This document shows, piece by piece, positions 60,030 to 64,000 of a stretch of DNA of 64,000 nucleotides. Each line of letters begins with the position of its first letter. Positions within the stretch are counted from its first letter, which is position 1. The stretch lies in the NCBI GenBank assembly GCA_012974295.1, contig JAAXQM010000016.1:1-64000 (forward strand), given 5' to 3'. The translations under genes and the position numbers were made by a program. This DNA comes from Dehalococcoidales bacterium (lineage in GTDB: Bacteria > Chloroflexota > Dehalococcoidia > E44-bin15). The notes under the pieces are model-generated. The model was not told the origin of the DNA. It did no database searches and worked only from the letters and a program-made list of their open reading frames with translations.

Positions 60030-60596
60030 TCAACCTACCTCCTCCCGCTTCTTAATCTGAACATCGATAAGCCTATCGGTAGTCTCCTTAAGAAGCTCCA
60101 GTTCCTCTAATGACAGGTCATCCAACCTCTCCAGGTTATATTCTACTGTTGAGACGATCTGTTTCAATGTTCCCTCTTTGCGGCGGGCGAAGTAGACGGT
60201 TACACTGGCTACGATCGTGCCCCAGAAGAGCATGACTCCGAACATGGCCCATATCCCCCCAATTAACTCCCCTGCTGTGGTTATCGGTTTAAAGGGTGTA
60301 CCCATAGTCTCGACAGCGGCCATAGTCCACCACAGCGCCTGCCCATAAGAGGATACATCGGGATTGGCAGTATGCTCGGCAAAGTAAAAAGCAGCACTAA
60401 ATAGCAACCACAGGACGGTAAGAATCGAAAGCATAGGGACAAAAGGAGTCTGCGTAATTATGATCCGAAGGAATTTCATGCCCGCCGGGACATTGGGTGC
60501 AATTCTCAGCCTTCTCCTGGGTTGCCTCTTTCTGCGTAGCACTTCATGCCCGGGTCGCGTCTTGGATACCTTCTCGAAAGGCTTTTCATCTCCCAT
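60030..60596 (-). CDS. Two-transmembrane ion channel, atypical selectivity filter
   Basis: From ATG 60596 (GGGGG nine bases before it) the protein has 188 aa; an upstream TTG at 60659 would add 21. TM1 is at about residues 52-72 (PFVPMLSILTVLWLLFSAAF). A pore helix (SYGQALWWTMAAVE) leads to filter TMGTPF at residues 97-102. TM2 spans ~110-136. The layout matches the Ion_trans_2 potassium channels, but the usual TVGYGD is replaced, with one residue lost. A C-terminal charged coiled coil (residues ~145-185) follows. Selectivity for K+ cannot be assumed. It lies 84 bp upstream of the Usp gene. Confidence 0.87.
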   Translation of the reverse strand: MGDEKPFEKVSKTRPGHEVLRRKRQPRRRLRIAPNVPAGMKFLRIIITQTPFVPMLSILTVLWLLFSAAFYFAEHTANPDVSSYGQALWWTMAAVETMGTPFKPITTAGELIGGIWAMFGVMLFWGTIVASVTVYFARRKEGTLKQIVSTVEYNLERLDDLSLEELELLKETTDRLIDVQIKKREEVG

Positions 60597-60678
60597 TAAT
60601 AAGTACCCCCATGTATTATCATCGGGCGGAATTGTACTCTGGTCTTTGCCCCTTGTCAATGGGCCAGCGAATAATACC

Positions 60679-60707
60679 TTGCTAAATATAAAAGGCGAGA
60701 GTAGAAT
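60679..60707 (+). promoter_or_regulatory. Promoter of pdxS
   Basis: TTGCTA at 60679-60684 and TAGAAT at 60702-60707 are separated by 17 bp. The ATG at 60737 follows GGAGGG. Confidence 0.6.
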
Positions 60708-60736
60708 ATTTATGCGAAAGACTGTTGGAGGGCGGC

Positions 60737-61618
60737 ATGGACAAAGGGACTTGGACGATAAAAGCGGGTCTCGCTCAGATGCTCAAAGGCGGCGTAATTA
60801 TGGATGTCGTCACCCCTGAGCATGCCAAGATTGCGGAGGAAGCGGGAGCCTGTGCTGTAATGGCCTTGGAGCGTGTACCTGCGGATATTCGAGCAGCCGG
60901 AGGGGTCGCCCGCATGGCAGACCCCACTGTGATCTTGGCTATCATGGAGGCAGTTTCCATCCCGGTGATGGCTAAATGCCGTATCGGTCACTTTGTGGAG
61001 GCTCAAGCTCTTGAGGCCCTTGGTGTAGACTATATCGATGAATCTGAGGTGCTAACCCCGGCCGATGAAAACCATCATATTTGGAAGCACGATTTCAAGG
61101 TTCCCTTCGTCTGTGGCTGCCGTGACCTCGGTGAGGCGCTGAGGCGGGTAGCTGAGGGGGCAGCGATGATCAGGACCAAGGGAGAGGCAGGTACGGGTAA
61201 TATTGTGGAAGCGGTGAGGCACATGAGGGCGGTTATGGACGAGATCCGCAAACTGAGCAGCATGACCACCGACGAGCTCGTCGCCGAGGCTAAAGCCCTG
61301 GGTGCCCCACTGGAGCAGGTAATTAAGGTGCAAAAAACGGGAAGGTTGCCGGTAGTAAACTTCGCCGCCGGCGGTATCGCTTCCCCTGCGGACGCAGCAT
61401 TAATGATGCAACTGGGAGCGGAGGGCGTATTCGTGGGATCAGGTATCTTCAAGTCAAGTGACCCGGAAGCGATGGGCAGGGCTATTGTTAAAGCCACCAC
61501 CCATTATCGCGACCCGGCAATAATCGCAGATGTCTCCAAAGGCCTCGGCGTAGCAATGCCAGGTCTTGATATAAGCACTATACCGGAGAAGAATCTACTG
61601 TCCACCAGGGGCTGGTAA
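60737..61618 (+). CDS. pdxS: Pyridoxal 5'-phosphate synthase lyase subunit
   Basis: PdxS makes PLP from ribose-5-phosphate, glyceraldehyde-3-phosphate and ammonia delivered by PdxT. The 293 aa form a TIM barrel; ATG 60737 after GGAGGG is preferred to TTG 60725. Key segments are [47 protein letters not shown] and [16 protein letters not shown]. The gene pair with pdxT is split by repeat R4, which may affect how much pdxT is made. Confidence 0.97.
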   Translation: MDKGTWTIKAGLAQMLKGGVIMDVVTPEHAKIAEEAGACAVMALERVPADIRAAGGVARMADPTVILAIMEAVSIPVMAKCRIGHFVEAQALEALGVDYIDESEVLTPADENHHIWKHDFKVPFVCGCRDLGEALRRVAEGAAMIRTKGEAGTGNIVEAVRHMRAVMDEIRKLSSMTTDELVAEAKALGAPLEQVIKVQKTGRLPVVNFAAGGIASPADAALMMQLGAEGVFVGSGIFKSSDPEAMGRAIVKATTHYRDPAIIADVSKGLGVAMPGLDISTIPEKNLLSTRGW

Positions 61619-61680
61619 CGGGTAAGAAGGCGCTGATATAGAGCATCAGGATATTACCAAGTATGCCTTTAATTAAGGAG

Positions 61681-61800
61681 AGCTTGCTGAAAAAGAGGTG
61701 CAGGATACTTCCTGCCGGGGGTCTGGGGGTATCCCCCAGCTTAAAAAGGTCCCCCAAGATTGGGGGATTAGGGGGTTGATTGAGACTATTTCAGCAGTCT
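61681..61800 (-). repeat. MITE-like structured repeat, copy R4 (inverted)
   Basis: This 120-bp copy is in the opposite orientation to R1-R3. It keeps AGACTGCTGAAA at its left terminus in reverse complement, and AGCTTGCTGAAA at the other end. All three hairpins are intact (CAGGA/TCCTG, CTGGGGG/CCCCCAG, CCCCCAA/TTGGGGG). It fills the pdxS-pdxT gap. It ends 12 bp before the pdxT GTG, just upstream of AAGGAG. Being transcribed with pdxS, it would fold into consecutive hairpins in the message. Confidence 0.88.
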
Positions 61801-61812
61801 CAAGGAGATAGC

Positions 61813-62403
61813 GTGAAGAAAATTGGTGTGCTCGCACTTCAGGGTGCCTTTATGGAGCACATTACCCTTTTACTCAGTCTCGGTGTAGAGGCTTCCCCTA
61901 TTCGCCTGCCCCGTGAGCTTGAAGGCCTTGACGGGCTCATTATCCCCGGTGGGGAGAGCACCACAATAAGCAGGTTGATGAGGGAATATGCTTTATCGGC
62001 ACCCCTTCGCGATCTTTGTAACGATGGCTTCCCCATAATGGGCACCTGCGCTGGCATGATCCTCTTAGCAAGGAAGGTAGCACATATTAATGGTATTCAG
62101 CCTCTGGAAGCAATGGATATCGAGGTAAGACGAAACGCTTTCGGACGGCAGGTGGATAGTTTTGAGACCGAACTCAAGATACCTGTTATTGGTGAACCAT
62201 CATTCCACAGCGTGTTCATTCGGGCACCCTATATCGAGCGGGCCGGTGAAGGCGTGGAAGTACTGGCACGGCTTTATGATGGTACAGGCGTAGCTGCAAG
62301 ACAGGGGAATATGCTCGCTCTGGCATTCCATCCTGAACTGACTGATGATCCCAGGCTACACTCGTACTTCCTCAGTATCGTCAACGGTGATGCAAAGCGA
62401 TGA
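61813..62403 (+). CDS. pdxT: Pyridoxal 5'-phosphate synthase glutaminase subunit
   Basis: PdxT hydrolyses glutamine to supply ammonia to PdxS. The protein has 196 aa from GTG 61813, preceded by AAGGAG. The open frame reaches back to 61780 inside repeat R4 and is not likely translated there. The catalytic Cys is in IMGTCAGMILLA near residue 79, and the His/Glu in AFHPELTDD near the C-terminus. It overlaps the next gene by ATGA. Confidence 0.96.
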   Translation: MKKIGVLALQGAFMEHITLLLSLGVEASPIRLPRELEGLDGLIIPGGESTTISRLMREYALSAPLRDLCNDGFPIMGTCAGMILLARKVAHINGIQPLEAMDIEVRRNAFGRQVDSFETELKIPVIGEPSFHSVFIRAPYIERAGEGVEVLARLYDGTGVAARQGNMLALAFHPELTDDPRLHSYFLSIVNGDAKR

Positions 62404-63323
62404 TTCGATCTTTTTATCCCACCGACCTGCTATCCTTCCTCTCCTTTTCACGGCAGGCGTCTCCCAACCAGGCTACAGGCCATGATAGCGTGGGTACGAT
62501 AAACCTCTTCTCGCCGGAGGTCTTTATGGAGCAGTGGCTCCCCCTGCGTGGAAAGCGGCATACCTGGGTCTCAACAGAGGGCGATCGCTTCAGCGGCATT
62601 GCTTCGGTGAAGTCCTGCGCCACACCCACCACCTGGCAGGTCGACTATCTCCAGGCTGATGACGAAGATCGGTGCGTTGCACTCCTTGAAATGATCAACT
62701 CCGCAGCAGCGACGCACGGTATAAGGAAGCTCCAACTGCGCCTACCCATTTCCAGCCCTTTTATCGATGGAGCCAGGCGTGCCGGCTTCTGGAGCTATGT
62801 CAGAGGTTACCTATACCGCTATTATGGCGACCGGGTACAGCAAACAACTACCCCACCGGAACCCTATTGCTTCCGCCCTAGATCTCGCGGCGATGATTAT
62901 GGACTCTTTAATCTGTATAATGACATCGTTCCTCCAGCAGTGCGCAGAGCTGAGGGACTTACCCTGGAAGAATGGCAGGGAAACAGGGAACAGAGTTCCT
63001 GGCCGGAGCAACGCAAGGAATTCATCCTTTACACGAAGGATAATCTGGCAGGCTGGTTGCGAATCAACGCTTCAAGAGGGCCCGGTTGCTTTAAGATCAT
63101 TTCACGTGAATTGGAGGATGATAAGCTAACTTGGCTTATTAACTATGCTCTTGTTTGCCTCAATAACAAGTCCTTGATATTCTGTATTGTTTTAGATTTC
63201 CAGTGGCAACTGAAGAGGCTTATAGTAGATTCAGGATTTGAGTCAGTGGAGGAATACGATAACTTAAATAGGGAAATCGCTATCCGGACCACGGAACCGC
63301 AACTAGTACCTATGCAAGTATGA
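62400..63323 (+). CDS. GNAT-like acyltransferase domain protein
   Basis: The 307-aa protein looks like a two-module GNAT fold. It has SGIASVKSCATPTTWQVDYL and IRKLQLRLPISSPFIDGARRAGF in the first half, and LAGWLRINASRGPG in the second. No clear acetyl-CoA P-loop can be identified. It overlaps pdxT by four bases. I do not recognise a specific family and the substrate is unknown. Confidence 0.7.
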   Translation: MIRSFYPTDLLSFLSFSRQASPNQATGHDSVGTINLFSPEVFMEQWLPLRGKRHTWVSTEGDRFSGIASVKSCATPTTWQVDYLQADDEDRCVALLEMINSAAATHGIRKLQLRLPISSPFIDGARRAGFWSYVRGYLYRYYGDRVQQTTTPPEPYCFRPRSRGDDYGLFNLYNDIVPPAVRRAEGLTLEEWQGNREQSSWPEQRKEFILYTKDNLAGWLRINASRGPGCFKIISRELEDDKLTWLINYALVCLNNKSLIFCIVLDFQWQLKRLIVDSGFESVEEYDNLNREIAIRTTEPQLVPMQV

Positions 63324-63331
63324 GATAAGTG

Positions 63332-64000
63332 ATGTTTAAAAGAATCACGGACGATCTCGACGCCATGCTGGAGCGTTTGCCTACCCATATCGCACAACCG
63401 CTCCGAGAGCGTGATGATCTCAGCGAGCTTCTAGAGGTGGTCATGGATCTGGGGCGCCTCCCCGAGGCTCGATATCCTGACCGTGAAATAGTGCTTAGTA
63501 ACAAGGAGGTTTCAGAGGAGGATATCGAATATATTGTATCCCGTATCGCTACCTTTGGCGGGGACAACAGGGCGGGCATCGCACGCACCCTTCACCGCAT
63601 CTCCGCGATCAGAAATCGTGAAGGGCGCATCGTGGGGCTTACCTGCCGCATCGGTAGAGCGGTATACGGCACCATCGGGCTCATTTCCGACCTGGTAGAG
63701 TCGGGAAAGAGCATCCTGCTACTGGGAAGGCCCGGAGTGGGCAAGACCACCATGCTCCGCGAGGTGGCGCGCGTACTTGCAGACGACTTGAAAAAGCGCG
63801 TTGTGGTAGTCGACACCTCCAACGAGATCGCCGGCGACGGCGACATCCCCCATCCCTCTATCGGGCGCGCCCGGCGAATGCAGGTAACCTCCCCCAACCT
63901 TCAGCACGCCGTGATGATCGAGGCGGTGGAGAACCACATGCCCCAGGTCATAGTTATCGATGAGATTAGCACCGAGCTCGAGGCTCACGCAGCGCGCACC
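63332..64000 (+). CDS. R3H/SpoIIIAA-like AAA ATPase (cut by window end)
   Basis: The open frame from ATG 63332 continues past base 64000. The 223 residues seen show an N-terminal region ([20 protein letters not shown]), Walker [13 protein letters not shown] near residue 134, [19 protein letters not shown] and a Walker B-like QVIVIDEIS near residue 210. This matches the SpoIIIAA-like ATPases that in cyanobacteria and Chloroflexota carry a C-terminal R3H single-strand nucleic-acid-binding domain. Any such domain would lie beyond the window. Confidence 0.85.
   Translation, partial: MFKRITDDLDAMLERLPTHIAQPLRERDDLSELLEVVMDLGRLPEARYPDREIVLSNKEVSEEDIEYIVSRIATFGGDNRAGIARTLHRISAIRNREGRIVGLTCRIGRAVYGTIGLISDLVESGKSILLLGRPGVGKTTMLREVARVLADDLKKRVVVVDTSNEIAGDGDIPHPSIGRARRMQVTSPNLQHAVMIEAVENHMPQVIVIDEISTELEAHAART

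Noticed and set aside
63310..63988. Minus-strand ORFs of 89-101 codons near the right edge
   Set aside because: They oppose the open ATPase frame from 63332, which carries clear Walker motifs.

Overview
The window looks like chromosomal DNA of a Chloroflexota bacterium, most likely of the Dehalococcoidia lineage. This is inferred from gene content and protein character (split transketolase, tandem CaiB/BaiF CoA-transferases, GT2-GtrA protein, two TrkA-type proteins, an R3H/SpoIIIAA-like ATPase) and was not tested by database search. There are no rRNA genes, no CRISPR array, no phage and no recognisable transposase. The only tRNA is tRNA-Lys(TTT) at the left end. Most of the sequence is densely packed housekeeping and biosynthetic genes, many joined by 4-bp ATGA overlaps.

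Layout. 0-4 kb: tRNA-Lys and mfd (minus). 4.3-6.7 kb: proB-proA. 6.7-8.5 kb: two-subunit transketolase (minus). 8.6-12.4 kb: frameshifted amidohydrolase, thpR, a zinc-ribbon protein, comF and an unknown 370-aa protein. 12.5-20 kb: glyA, rpsF-ssb-rpsR, a parvulin-like protein, hom, a VOC protein, thrC, a flavin reductase and folE. 20-23.6 kb: an efflux cassette (MFS, ABC permease, ABC ATPase; minus) flanked by two direct copies of a structured repeat. 23.8-27.8 kb: PAP2 phosphatase, membrane protein, GT2-GtrA, ilvE, membrane protein (minus). 27.9-32.5 kb: SDR, comEA, comEC (apparently frameshifted), dodecin. 32.6-34 kb: zinc ribbon, phosphodiesterase, Smr (minus). 34.1-48.2 kb: rph, two CoA-transferases, CPBP protease, aroH-aroF, ribF, tyrS, class V aminotransferase, small protein, serA, ligA, flavodoxin, pth. 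48.3-57.5 kb: lipoprotein-like protein, LRR protein, LOG-like protein, eno, 2-hydroxyacyl-CoA dehydratase-like protein, gap, membrane protein, B12-binding radical SAM, DUF948/YtxH-like pair. 57.6-60.6 kb (minus): ion channel, Usp, two TrkA-type proteins, pheA. 60.7-64 kb: pdxS-pdxT, a GNAT-like protein and an ATPase cut by the window edge.

Pathway links. Proline (proBA), threonine (hom, thrC), serine/glycine (class V aminotransferase, serA, glyA), aromatic amino acids (aroF, aroH, pheA), branched-chain amino acids (ilvE), PLP (pdxST), lower glycolysis (eno, gap) and competence-type DNA uptake (comEA, comEC, comF) are all represented.

The most notable signals are: a family of four ~110-123 bp intergenic elements with terminal inverted repeats and internal hairpins, two of which bracket the efflux cassette and one of which splits pdxS from pdxT; an ion channel with a TMGTPF selectivity filter, co-oriented with Usp and two nucleotide-binding regulators; a CoA-transferase with Glu in place of the catalytic Asp beside a normal paralog; a 2-hydroxyacyl-CoA dehydratase-like gene overlapping enolase; and probable frameshifts in an amidohydrolase and in comEC, which may be real or assembly errors.
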